Counted from the stretch's first letter, positions 16,744 through 24,812 are shown. The stretch is DNA of 54,446 bases from Paracoccaceae bacterium (GCA_013373445.1 JABXHV010000103.1:1-54446); one strand, 5' to 3'. Numbers and translations: made by a program. The notes: a model not told the origin generated them from the letters alone.

Positions 16744-18869
16744 GACTGCCTCCGAGACTTGTCACCCCAGTAGCTTGACCAGCCACTCCAGCTTTCATCT
16801 GTCCCTTTAAGACGGATCCGACCGATGCGGTTGTTGGTAATGCCACCGAGATAGAGCCAGCCCTTGTGTTCACGCATTGAGGTGATCATTGGGTGGTTGG
16901 TCGCATGGCGATCCCACATGGATTCCAAGAAGGTTCCCTTGTCATCGAACCGTGCTACGCAACCAATGTTGAGGTTTGGATAGAGCCATTGGTCAGCGGC
17001 GATCCGGCGCGCCATCCGGCGCCGGAAAGCTGGCATGCGCAGGGCAAGATCCAGCGCCGGCGACCGCATGCCCATGAGGGCGACCCAGTATGTGCCGTCT
17101 GAAGCGCGGTTGATGTTGTCCGGATAACCAGGCAGCTTGTCGACGAGTACTTCTAGTTTGCCCTTCTTGGGACCGTCAATCCAGTAACGGTTGATGCGGC
17201 AAGCCCAGCTTTCAGCAAACAAGATCGACTTGCCATCATGGGCAGTGCAAACCCCGTTCGGGAACGTCAGGTTCTTGAGAACCGTGCGGGTTTTCCTTGC
17301 GTCCGGATCGTAGCAGATGATCCGGCCGTTGCCGCGGCTTTCAAGCGCATCCACGGGCCAGTCGTGCATCTCGTAACGGATGGTGGCTTCTGAGAAGTAG
17401 ATCTTTCCATCCGGTGCGATATCCAGGTCGTCGGCGAGGCGCAAACGGCTGTCATCGACAACGGAGAACAACGAACGATTGGTCTCATCGGTGACCTTGC
17501 TGACACTCCGATCAGATTTGGCAACTTTATAAAGTCCCATGCCGCCAACACAGACAATCAGATTGCCTTCCTTGTCGAAGCTCATTCCTAGCGGAGAGCC
17601 ACCGATATGCGCATAGACCTCATGGGTTTTATAGTCCGGGCCAAAGTAGCGAATGATATCGCCATGACGGTTGCCACTGTAAAGATTATCTTCCTCGTCA
17701 AGGATGACATCCTCCGGGCTCTCCACTTCACCCAGTGCGATAACTTCGACGTCACTCAGGCGGTCGTTGATTTCAAACGGTCCGGTATCTGTTGGTCGCG
17801 GCTCTGGCATTTCCACCAGCGTCGGCGATACATAGACCTTGCTGAGCAGCTTGTGACGGTTCTTCATCCAGCGCACATCGACGAAGACGCCGAGCAGCAG
17901 CGCAAGACCGAGAACCATTGGTCCGGAACCACTGTTCAGGCCAAGACGAAGCACACCGTTGGATAGCACCAGCACTGTTACAGCGCCCATCAGGGCTTTG
18001 GGTACTGAACCGCGTCCGCCGCCCAGAGAGTTGCCGCCCAGGATGGCCGCGGTCAGCGCCGAGATTTCCAGACCAATGCCCGTATCAGTACCTGCGCCGC
18101 TGAGGCGCGCTGCATAAAGAACGCCAGCCATTCCGACCAACGCACCGGATATGACATAAGCTGAGCAGACGATCTGCTTGACAGGAAGGCCCATGTTGAA
18201 GGCAGACCGTCGCGAGCCGCCAATCGCCAACAGGCGCCAGCCGGGCCCGGAACGGCTGAAAGCGATATGGGCGATAATCGCAATCACCACCAGCACAACA
18301 AAGCTGAACGGGAAGATACCAACGCCGCCAAGGCCCATCATGTCCCATAGCTGAGACGAGTAGAAGGACATTGACATGTCCTGGGCAAACTCAAGCAGCA
18401 GCAGATCAACGACTGCGCGCACAATGATCAAAGTGACCAGGGTTGTGAGAAAGGCTCGCAGCCTCATATAGCCGACCAGTAGACCATTGATCAGTCCGAC
18501 GCCCGCCGTAATCAAGATGGTCAGGAACGCGGCAACACCAACCGGAAAATGCGCAAGGTTGAGGAAATATAGCATCAGGAAGTTGGCGAGCGCGAAGTTT
18601 GACCCGACCGACAGGTCTATGCCGCCCACGAGGATCACGGTCGTCATTGCGAGGACCACGAGGGCCAGCTCACCATACTGACGGGCAAGGATCGAGATAT
18701 TGCTTCCGGTGAAGAAGTTCGGAAGCAGCAGACCGATCACTCCAACCACGACCACCATAAAGGCGAAAGGGATCGCGTTATCGATCCAGCTCTTGGAAAG
18801 CATTTCGCCGACTATATGGTCGGGGAAAAAGCGATACCGGGCTTTCTTTATGCTATTGGCTAGCGACAC
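16740..18869 (-). CDS. Fusion protein: RbsC-type ABC permease + strictosidine-synthase-like propeller
   Basis: One open frame of 709 residues joins two modules. Residues about 30-335 are a ribose-type permease with hydrophobic helices throughout and the family motifs VGGIDLSVGS (81-90) and AAILGGNSLGGGRGS (274-288). After a linker at about 336-372, residues 373-690 form a six-bladed propeller: SPEDVILDEEDNLYSGNRHGDI (384-405), LADDLDIAPDGKIYFSEA (478-495), LTFPNGVCTAHDG and LPGYPDNINRASDG (579-592). Ser, Glu, Asn and Asp positions expected for a metal-dependent lactonase/esterase are present. Because RbsC-like permeases end in the cytoplasm, the propeller should sit on the inner face at the exit of the channel. 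It would pair with the separate permease encoded first in the operon. No internal stop or frameshift is seen. Confidence 0.88.
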   Translation of the reverse strand: MSLANSIKKARYRFFPDHIVGEMLSKSWIDNAIPFAFMVVVVGVIGLLLPNFFTGSNISILARQYGELALVVLAMTTVILVGGIDLSVGSNFALANFLMLYFLNLAHFPVGVAAFLTILITAGVGLINGLLVGYMRLRAFLTTLVTLIIVRAVVDLLLLEFAQDMSMSFYSSQLWDMMGLGGVGIFPFSFVVLVVIAIIAHIAFSRSGPGWRLLAIGGSRRSAFNMGLPVKQIVCSAYVISGALVGMAGVLYAARLSGAGTDTGIGLEISALTAAILGGNSLGGGRGSVPKALMGAVTVLVLSNGVLRLGLNSGSGPMVLGLALLLGVFVDVRWMKNRHKLLSKVYVSPTLVEMPEPRPTDTGPFEINDRLSDVEVIALGEVESPEDVILDEEDNLYSGNRHGDIIRYFGPDYKTHEVYAHIGGSPLGMSFDKEGNLIVCVGGMGLYKVAKSDRSVSKVTDETNRSLFSVVDDSRLRLADDLDIAPDGKIYFSEATIRYEMHDWPVDALESRGNGRIICYDPDARKTRTVLKNLTFPNGVCTAHDGKSILFAESWACRINRYWIDGPKKGKLEVLVDKLPGYPDNINRASDGTYWVALMGMRSPALDLALRMPAFRRRMARRIAADQWLYPNLNIGCVARFDDKGTFLESMWDRHATNHPMITSMREHKGWLYLGGITNNRIGRIRLKGTDESWSGWSSYWGDKSRRQS

Positions 18870-18921
18870 GGGAACGTCTCCCCCCCATGAGAATGATTAC
18901 TGTTTTTCTGATTTGTCTGAT

Positions 18922-18953
18922 GTCAGGCCGCAGCGAAAAATGTGCGGCCTGAC
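18922..18953 (-). promoter_or_regulatory. Intercistronic hairpin after the binding-protein gene
   Basis: GTCAGGCCGCA (18922-18932) pairs with TGCGGCCTGAC (18943-18953), an 11-base perfect stem with a 10-base loop. It lies in the 102-base gap between the binding-protein stop and the fused-permease start and lacks a T-run in the direction of transcription. Such hairpins commonly protect the 3' end of the abundant binding-protein message or partly attenuate the downstream genes. Confidence 0.7.
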
Positions 18954-18971
18954 CCTTCGAGGAAGGTGGTC

Positions 18972-19991
18972 TTAGCGAAGACGGCTGGCGTAGATTTCTG
19001 CATCCCAGCAGGAAGCCTGGTCCACGTTGTCCTTTGTCATGATGTGGGTTGGCGAGAAGATCTGGGTCTTCGAGTTGCCGCCGCCACCGTTCTGCAGTGC
19101 AATCATGATTGCAGTCCACGCATCACGGCCCATACCAGGTGCGTCATAGTTGTAGACGATGTCGAACGTGTCATCGCGGATAAGGTCGCAGGTGCTGCCT
19201 GCACCGCCGCCGGACGTGATCACTGTAACGCTGTCGGCAAGGCCCGCCTGTTTGACAGCAGCACCTGTACCAATCGCCTGACCATCCCACATGTCGAGGA
19301 CAGCGCAGAGATCAGGATGCTGTTGCAGAACCGTTTCGGTGATCGCGCGGGCCTTGGAGGCATCCCAGTCAGCAGCCTGGCTGGAGACGATCTCGATGTC
19401 TTCGCGGTCCTTCAGCACATCCATGATGCCCTGAACCTGGAAGTAGCTCACGCCGCCAGTGATCACACCCTGCACGATGGAGATCTTGTGCGACGTGTCG
19501 GTTCCTTCGCCGCATTGCTCGATTGCCCTTTCAGCGATCTTGCGACCCATGTCGATGTAGTCCGGTCCGACGTAGGCATCGGTTTGAACTGCGCCTTGCA
19601 TGTTCATCTGGATGACGGTGATACCGGCGCGGTTGGCCTGCATCATCAAACGGGCGAGGGACTGGGTGTCCGGGTTCTGAGTCACGATAACATCAGGTTG
19701 TTCTGCGATGAGCGAGGTCATACCCTGGGCCATGGCATCGGTTGACCAGTTTGGATCCTGCACAGTGAACTTCATGCCGTAGCGCTCGGATTCTTCCTTA
19801 ACGACACCGCCCCAGGCCTGTGCCAGGTCGAAGCCGGCAGAGATCGGCAGGTATGCGATCCATTTGCCTTCAAGAGATTCAATTGCAGGATCTCGGAACG
19901 GATCGTTGGGCTCTTGTGCCAGAGCACCACCGGCCACACTGATGCTGGCAACGGTCATCAACGCTAATTTGCCAAGTTTCTTCAAAGTCAT
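18972..19991 (-). CDS. Sugar-type ABC transporter periplasmic substrate-binding protein
   Basis: Precursor of 339 residues with a Sec signal peptide MTLKKLGKLALMTVASISV..ALA, cleavage predicted near residue 26. The mature part is a type I periplasmic-binding fold (peripla_BP_4, RbsB/XylF-like): GKWIAYLPISAGFDLAQAWGG, then VIVTQNPDTQSLARLMMQANRAGITVIQMN in the first lobe and AVLDMWDGQAIGTGAAVKQAGL in the second. The start at 19991 is set by GGAGGA eight bases upstream. It follows the first permease gene by 52 bases and is followed by a strong hairpin. Ribose-class binding proteins of this divergence recognise many polyols, sugars or aromatic compounds, so the ligand is not inferable. Confidence 0.92.
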   Translation of the reverse strand: MTLKKLGKLALMTVASISVAGGALAQEPNDPFRDPAIESLEGKWIAYLPISAGFDLAQAWGGVVKEESERYGMKFTVQDPNWSTDAMAQGMTSLIAEQPDVIVTQNPDTQSLARLMMQANRAGITVIQMNMQGAVQTDAYVGPDYIDMGRKIAERAIEQCGEGTDTSHKISIVQGVITGGVSYFQVQGIMDVLKDREDIEIVSSQAADWDASKARAITETVLQQHPDLCAVLDMWDGQAIGTGAAVKQAGLADSVTVITSGGGAGSTCDLIRDDTFDIVYNYDAPGMGRDAWTAIMIALQNGGGGNSKTQIFSPTHIMTKDNVDQASCWDAEIYASRLR

Positions 19992-20043
19992 ATTAGTCTC
20001 CTCCAAGTATTTAATTTTATTGTTTGATCGGCTTCTGGCCGGA

Positions 20044-21030
20044 TCAGATATCGCCTTGTTGTCCCGTTTGTTCGTCGCGAGGGTTGATAACGCTGTCGGC
20101 CACAATTGCCAGCAACAGGATCAGGCTCTTGATGACGTTCTGGATGGTGTATTGGATGTCCATGATGGTCATTCCGTTCACTAGAACGCCGATCAACAAC
20201 GTGCCCACCATGACGTTGCGGACGCTTCCTCTACCTCCAGAAAGACTGACGCCGCCGAGCACGACGATCAAAATGACGTCGTAGATCATGTTGGAATTGA
20301 CCATGCGGGTGTTCATTGACTGAACTGCAGTGGCGGTGATGAGACCGGCCAGATATGCGGCTGTTCCGCTGAGCATGTATTGCAACACGATGGTCGGGCG
20401 CACAGCGATGCCGGTAATCCGCGAAGCCTGTGTGTTGTCGCCAATGTTGTAGGTGTTCCAGCCATGCTTTGAAAATCGCAGAAACAAATAGACCACTGCC
20501 GCAAGAATCGCCGCTAGAATGATCGGGATCGGAATTCCCAAGAGGCGCCCCTGACCAATCTGGGAAGCCCAACCGAAGTTAGACGGCAGATAGACAACAT
20601 CGGTGCCGGTGATAAGGTGAGCCCGGCCGAAGCCGTAAATGAAGGTCCCCATCGCCAGCGTGGCAAAAATGGCGGGAATTTCAGCGAATGCCACAAGGAT
20701 GCCGGTGATCAGGCTCATGCCCAAGGCAAAGCCGAGGCCAATGGCCAGCGCCGCCCACAGAGGCATGCCAGTTCCAACGAGCTGGATTGTCCAGGCCACC
20801 GAGATCGCCATATTGGCCACCATCGATAGATCAATACCGCGTCCGAGCACTACAATCAGCATTCCAAGCCCCAGAATGCCGAGAACGGCAACGCTCCTCA
20901 GAAGCGCTAAAAGGTTGCTCGTCCCGATAAATCCATCGAGGGTAAGAGCAAAGACTGCAAACATCACAAGCGTGATCGTGAATACAATCTTCTCCTGCGA
21001 GACATTCTTCAAACGCCCTGTAAGTTTCAT
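20044..21030 (-). CDS. Ribose-type ABC transporter permease (RbsC family)
   Basis: Permease of 328 residues with eight to ten hydrophobic spans and the family motifs VLGRGIDLSMVANMAISVAW near residues 61-80 and VVLGGVSLSGGRGSVRNVMVG near 255-275. It is the first gene of the minus-strand operon and has a good ribosome site (AGGGAGGA, about nine bases before the ATG). A second, fused permease is encoded two genes later, so the channel is probably a heterodimer with one plain and one propeller-bearing subunit. A LysR-type box lies about 110 bases upstream of the start and probably controls the whole operon. Confidence 0.93.
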   Translation of the reverse strand: MKLTGRLKNVSQEKIVFTITLVMFAVFALTLDGFIGTSNLLALLRSVAVLGILGLGMLIVVLGRGIDLSMVANMAISVAWTIQLVGTGMPLWAALAIGLGFALGMSLITGILVAFAEIPAIFATLAMGTFIYGFGRAHLITGTDVVYLPSNFGWASQIGQGRLLGIPIPIILAAILAAVVYLFLRFSKHGWNTYNIGDNTQASRITGIAVRPTIVLQYMLSGTAAYLAGLITATAVQSMNTRMVNSNMIYDVILIVVLGGVSLSGGRGSVRNVMVGTLLIGVLVNGMTIMDIQYTIQNVIKSLILLLAIVADSVINPRDEQTGQQGDI

Positions 21031-21548
21031 CTTTGATTGTCCTCCCTATTGGCAGGCAATTTGATATGGTTGCCTTTCCAATTCCCCTGAGTGTGATGCG
21101 TAATCGATAATTGCCGCTAATCCATAAATCTTAGTGGAGTCATAGTTTGAGGCTATGTCCCGAAAGGAGGTTCGCTTTGGATGTGTCGCAACGACGCCAA
21201 TCGGACGTGTAATTTGGTTGGAGCCCTTAACCCTTTGGGGTCGCCGTGGGCTAAGGAAATTCGGGGCAATGAATTGGGACACCAGAGTAACTTCCCAATG
21301 GGGCGCGTTTGGCTTGAAGAGCTATTTATGGCAGCGTTGCTGTTGGGGAACACGCGGCAATCCGGCGGCGCTGAATATGCTAAAACCCGGGTCTTTTGCC
21401 CCCTTTAGGGTGGCCGAGTTTGATCTGAAACGGCGGGGCAACGATGTTTTGGTACAGGTTGGGGAAAAACGCTTGGCAAAGCGCAATTAGGGCCGGTTCC
21501 AGGTCTTGCGCATTTGAAAACGTCTCGTTATATACCGTCCCACGTTGT
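21031..21548. other. Intergenic region holding the operon promoter
   Basis: No convincing gene in these 518 bases. It contains the LysR-type box at 21139-21159 and, at the right end, promoter-like TTGCGC and TATATA elements before the tRNA. A short frame follows an AAAGGAGG at 21163-21170, but its translation looks like non-coding sequence. Confidence 0.6.
21139..21159. promoter_or_regulatory. LysR-type operator upstream of the ABC/propeller operon
   Basis: GTCATAG (21139-21145), seven bases, CTATGTC (21153-21159), with the core CATAG-N7-CTATG exactly as at 11460-11476 upstream of the LysR gene. It lies about 110-130 bases before the first permease start, a normal place for a LysR site upstream of a promoter. 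Confidence 0.7.
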
Positions 21549-21623
21549 TGGGGTGTAGCCAAGCGGTAAGGCACTGGTTTTTGGTACCGGCATGCGCAGG
21601 TTCGAATCCTGCCACCCCAGCCA
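21549..21623 (+). tRNA. tRNA-Gln (anticodon TTG)
   Basis: A full cloverleaf with encoded CCA. The acceptor stem TGGGGTG pairs with CACCCCA (21613-21619), discriminator G, then CCA at 21621-21623. The anticodon arm is CTGGT-TTTTGGT-ACCGG, whose seven-base loop gives anticodon TTG, reading CAA. The T arm has the standard GGTTCGAATCC. Upstream, TTGCGC and TATATA spaced about 16 bases apart form a likely promoter. Confidence 0.97.
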
Positions 21624-21926
21624 CACAACGCTTTCCCATTTGACAATTGAAGACGCCCAAACGCAGCTCTGAAGCGGCATGCGACAGCCATTGTTTTGGC
21701 AATAAGCCTGCGCCTTGCTGTTTGAGCATCACGCTACCCCGTCCATGTAAGCCAAACACCAAGCTGCCAAGGCATCGCTGCCGCGCGTCTTGGCCTCATG
21801 GTCTTTGGAACAAGGGTCTCCGCACGTTCAATTTTGCAGCACTGCAAATATGATGAGCTCTTAAATATGTTCTTTAACATATTTTGATGGGTGCTATTCG
21901 TTTCATCTCAAGCAAGGGAGAACAAC
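21624..21926. other. Intergenic region after the tRNA
   Basis: About 300 bases with no supported gene. The only structured element is the AT-rich palindrome at 21863-21884, listed separately. Confidence 0.6.
21863..21884. promoter_or_regulatory. AT-rich palindromic operator candidate
   Basis: AAATATGTT (21863-21871), CTTT, AACATATTT (21876-21884): perfect nine-base arms. It ends 42 bases before the ATG of the YCII-like gene, overlapping the expected promoter, which is typical of a repressor site such as those of ArsR or MarR proteins. No regulator gene is adjacent. Confidence 0.6.
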
Positions 21927-22232
21927 ATGGCACGGTTTGTTTTGGCGTTTCGCGGCGGGATGCCCAAGACCCCGGAAGAGGGGCAGAAAATGATGGAAGA
22001 GTGGACCCGGTGGAGTGAAGGATTGGGAACAGCCCTCGTCGATAAAGGGGCGGGCTTCGGAAAATCGCGCTGGCTGATGGCATCCGACAAGCAAGGCAGG
22101 GGCAGCGATCCACTTTCGGGATACACTGTCGTTGAAGCCGCCGATATTGAAGCAGCGCTTGATCTTGCCCGGCCCAATCCGATTTTCAGCTTGGGCGGTT
22201 CGATCGAAGTTGCTGAAGCCATGCAGATGTGA
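21927..22232 (+). CDS. YCII-related (YciI/DGPF-type) small protein
   Basis: Protein of 101 residues resembling the DGPF/YCII-like ferredoxin-fold proteins: MARFVLAFRGGMPKTPEEGQKMMEEW at the start, a GYTVVEAADIEAALDLARPNP segment near residues 66-86 and a final SIEVAEAM strand. Members are often small alpha-beta barrels of unknown biochemical role, encoded near sigma factors or detoxification genes. AAGGGAG at 21914-21920 defines the start. It is followed after eight bases by a MAPEG-family gene, and both probably share the promoter with the palindrome upstream. Confidence 0.82.
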   Translation: MARFVLAFRGGMPKTPEEGQKMMEEWTRWSEGLGTALVDKGAGFGKSRWLMASDKQGRGSDPLSGYTVVEAADIEAALDLARPNPIFSLGGSIEVAEAMQM

Positions 22233-22240
22233 GGACCGTG

Positions 22241-22627
22241 ATGCTCGATTTTCAGTTTCCTGTTTCAATGACTTTCATTGCGATTTGCGCGGCCCTGATG
22301 ACATTAATGGTCGCTTATGTCGGTCTATACCGCGGCAAGGTGAAGGTGTTGCGGGGCGACGGAGGTAACGCGATCCTGTTCAAGCGGATACGTATTCATG
22401 GCAACTTCATGGAGACAGCGCCTTTGACGGCCCTTGTAATGATGGCAGCAGAGGTCGCAGGTCTTGGGGCAACCTGGCTTTGGCTTGCATTCGGATCATT
22501 CTTCCTGGGCCGTGTTCTTCACTTCGTCCTTTTCGACAGTACAAAGCGTGGCATAGCAATGTCCCTGACAGTCTTTCCGGGGTTTTTGATGGGTGTGTGG
22601 ATCCTGAGCAGAATATGGGGGATGTAA
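22241..22627 (+). CDS. MAPEG-family membrane protein
   Basis: Integral membrane protein of 128 residues with four hydrophobic segments and the MAPEG pattern: GLYRGKVKVLRGDGGNAILFKRIRIHGNFMETAPL (31-65) followed by LGRVLHFVLF. The RIHGNFMET part resembles the conserved glutathione-contact region of the family, and YecN-type bacterial relatives have the same size. Possible roles are glutathione transfer or lipid-peroxide handling; the substrate is unknown. GAGGA five bases before ATG 22241 supports this start over GTG 22229. It forms a two-gene unit with the YCII-like gene. Confidence 0.85.
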   Translation: MLDFQFPVSMTFIAICAALMTLMVAYVGLYRGKVKVLRGDGGNAILFKRIRIHGNFMETAPLTALVMMAAEVAGLGATWLWLAFGSFFLGRVLHFVLFDSTKRGIAMSLTVFPGFLMGVWILSRIWGM

Positions 22628-22788
22628 CAGAGCGTAGGGACCCAGCCACCCCAGCCACCCAAGGCTCAAGTGCCTTCGTATAAGCTTTTCAGGGCATCAT
22701 CTTGAACTTTTCTCATGGCAAGGCTAGGAGGGGGACAGCGCCGGTTGGCGTGCTGCTGCATCCTTTCCAACAACAAAGACCACGAACC

Positions 22789-23457
22789 ATGAGCAAGGGC
22801 CCAAAAGACACGCCGTCAGACGCTGCATCTGTGCCAACAGATGACGTGAAAGGCGTGGTCTCTGCCGTCACGCACAGCTGGCTGGATGATATCCAGGGGC
22901 TGTTGTTCGGGGTGGTGATGGCGACCTTCGGGGTTGTGCTGCTCAAGAGCGCCGGACTGATCACCGGTCAGGTCGCCGGCTTGTCGCTGTTGTTGTCCTT
23001 CACAACGGACTGGAGCTTCGGGGCCTGGTTCTTCCTGATTAATCTGCCGTTCTATGTTTTCGGCTGGATGCGTCTGGGGTCCCGCTTTGTCATCAAGTCT
23101 CTGGTTTCGGCTGTCGGCATCTCCATTCTGGCAGATCTTGCACCTCACTATATAAGCTTCGAGTTTCTTCATCCGCTCGTTGCCGGTCTGCTCGGCGGTT
23201 ACACTGCGGCTGTCGGCTTGATTGCCCTGTTTCGTCATGGGGGAAGTGCCGGCGGTGTTGGTATTCTCGCGCTTTATATACAGGAGCGGCTGGGGTTCCG
23301 CGCAGGTTGGTTCCAGCTTGGCTTTGACGCGGTCCTGTTTGCTGTCAGCTTCGCGTTCCTCGACTGGCAGGCCGTTCTGGCTTCCCTGTTTGGTGCGTTC
23401 GTTCTCAATGTATCGATCGCGATGAACTATCGGCGCGACTGGTATGTGGCACAATAA
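22789..23457 (+). CDS. YitT/DUF161-family membrane protein
   Basis: Protein of about 222 residues with five to six hydrophobic spans. The YitT pattern is visible in GLLFGVVMATFGVVLLKSAGLITGQVAGLSLLLSF and in GGYTAAVGLIALFRHGGSAGGVGILALYIQE, with GGSAGG typical of this family. It lacks the C-terminal DUF2179 soluble domain found in longer homologues. The start is uncertain: ATG 22789 has only a weak ribosome site, GTG 22750 is in frame, and AGGAGGGG at 22726-22733 lies too far upstream of either. The function of the family is unknown. It stands alone between the MAPEG gene and the TRAP operon. Confidence 0.85.
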   Translation: MSKGPKDTPSDAASVPTDDVKGVVSAVTHSWLDDIQGLLFGVVMATFGVVLLKSAGLITGQVAGLSLLLSFTTDWSFGAWFFLINLPFYVFGWMRLGSRFVIKSLVSAVGISILADLAPHYISFEFLHPLVAGLLGGYTAAVGLIALFRHGGSAGGVGILALYIQERLGFRAGWFQLGFDAVLFAVSFAFLDWQAVLASLFGAFVLNVSIAMNYRRDWYVAQ

Positions 23458-23766
23458 TTCGCGCGAAAAGTGTGGTTGCGGCCCGGTTCAAACGGCACCC
23501 TGATAATTCTTGACTGGTAGGCTCATAAAATGATGGATTCCTGCAGGTTCGGCCTTGGGAGAAGGGTGGTGCTTTTCAAGAAAACGGTAATGAGATCAGA
23601 ATGTTGCACTGCACAAGATCATAAAAAAACAGGTCTTATTGCCGGTTATTTGGCCTTGCTTTTTTTGCTCGATAATGTTCCATTCCCGCGCAGGGCCGGC
23701 GGAGCTTGTGATCAAGCCGCCACATTTTGATGGCCTCCAAAACAATGTTTCTCGGGAGGAACACGC
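23458..23766. other. Intergenic region upstream of the TRAP operon
   Basis: About 309 bases without a supported gene. It should hold the TRAP promoter; GATAAT near 23670 with TTGGCC upstream is only a weak match. The ribosome site GGGAGGA at 23754-23760 belongs to dctP. Confidence 0.5.
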
Positions 23767-24786
23767 ATGTTCAAATCCTTAATGAAGACCGTTGCAGTGA
23801 CGGTTTCCGTTCTTGCTATGTCTGCCGCTGCGCAGGCTGCTGACTACAACTGGACGTTTCAGACTTCTGAATCTGCTGGTGAGCCAGGCTACATCAACAA
23901 GCAGAAGTGGGCTGACGCTGTTGGTGAAATGTCCGGCGGTCGTATCGAAATCGACATTCTGCCAATCGGTTCTGTTGTGCCACACACCGACACGCTTGAA
24001 GCTGTTGGCGCTGGCATCCTTCAGGGCCACCTGACTGACCCAAGCTACTTTGCCGGTAAAGACCCAGCATTCGCAATGATGGGCAACCTCGTTGGCGCAT
24101 GGTCCGATCCGTTTGAACTTCTTGGCTTCATGCAGTCCGGTGGCGGCAATGAACTCTACGCTGAGCTCGTTGAGCCTTATGGCGTTCACTTCCTCGGTGC
24201 TGCTGCAACTGAGCCAGAAGCATTTGTTGCTGCTGTGCCGATCCGCACTGTTGAAGATCTGAAGGGCGTGAAGCTTCGCGCACCTGAAGGCATGGTCTAT
24301 GAAATCTTCCAGAAAGCTGGCGCTGCACCTGTTGCTCTGCCAGGTTCTGAAGTGTTCACCGCGCTTGATAAAGGCGTTGTGGATGCAGCTGACTACACTG
24401 TCTTTGCTGCAAACCAGAAGCAGGGCATGAACGATATTGCGCATTACCCGCTGTATCCTGGCTTCCACTCCCTGCCTTTGATCGACATGTCGATCAACAA
24501 GGAAATCTGGGACAGCCTTCCTGCAGATCTGCAGTCGATCCTGAATGCATCTGTTGATGTATTCATCTTCCAGCACGTCTATTCCGTTCGTCAGCTCGAC
24601 GCCGAGGCAGTTGCCCAGGCAAAGGCTAACCCGGAAATCGAGATCATTAACTGGTCTGGTGATGAGCGTGCAAAGTTCCGTCGTATTGCTCAAGCTGAGT
24701 GGGAAACCTGGGCCGGTAAGACCGAAATGACCCAGCGCTACTACGATGCGGTTGTGGCTTACCTCAAAGGCCGGAACCTGCTCTAA
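23767..24786 (+). CDS. dctP: TRAP transporter substrate-binding protein (DctP family)
   Basis: Periplasmic binding protein precursor of 339 residues. The signal peptide is MFKSLMKTVAVTVSVLAMSAAAQA, cleaved near residue 24. The mature protein shows the DctP fold: YNWTFQTSESAGEPGYINKQKWADAV, then RTVEDLKGVKLRAPEGMVYEIFQKAGAAPVALPGSEVFTALDKGVVDAADYT around residues 160-215, which contains the conserved arginine that binds a ligand carboxylate. A carboxylate ligand is therefore likely. Codon use is strikingly biased (GCT, GTT, CTG, GGC), unlike the neighbours, as expected for a highly expressed protein. A strong hairpin follows before dctQ. GGGAGGA precedes the ATG. Confidence 0.94.
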   Translation: MFKSLMKTVAVTVSVLAMSAAAQAADYNWTFQTSESAGEPGYINKQKWADAVGEMSGGRIEIDILPIGSVVPHTDTLEAVGAGILQGHLTDPSYFAGKDPAFAMMGNLVGAWSDPFELLGFMQSGGGNELYAELVEPYGVHFLGAAATEPEAFVAAVPIRTVEDLKGVKLRAPEGMVYEIFQKAGAAPVALPGSEVFTALDKGVVDAADYTVFAANQKQGMNDIAHYPLYPGFHSLPLIDMSINKEIWDSLPADLQSILNASVDVFIFQHVYSVRQLDAEAVAQAKANPEIEIINWSGDERAKFRRIAQAEWETWAGKTEMTQRYYDAVVAYLKGRNLL

Positions 24787-24812
24787 GCGAGCCAGTACAT
24801 AAAAACCTCAAG

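Noticed and set aside
16740-18869. Possibility that the permease-propeller fusion is an assembly artefact
   Set aside because: The joint region codes continuously with normal composition, the linker is hydrophilic, and the neighbouring genes overlap it by ATGA as in a genuine operon.
21155-21490. Plus-strand frames after an AAAGGAGG at 21163-21170
   Set aside because: The encoded proteins look random (Trp/Cys-rich) and the region overlaps the LysR-type box and operon promoter; the ribosome-like site is probably chance.
23779-24693. Long minus-strand frame opposite dctP
   Set aside because: It mirrors the strongly biased codons of dctP; it has no ribosome site and no family motif.
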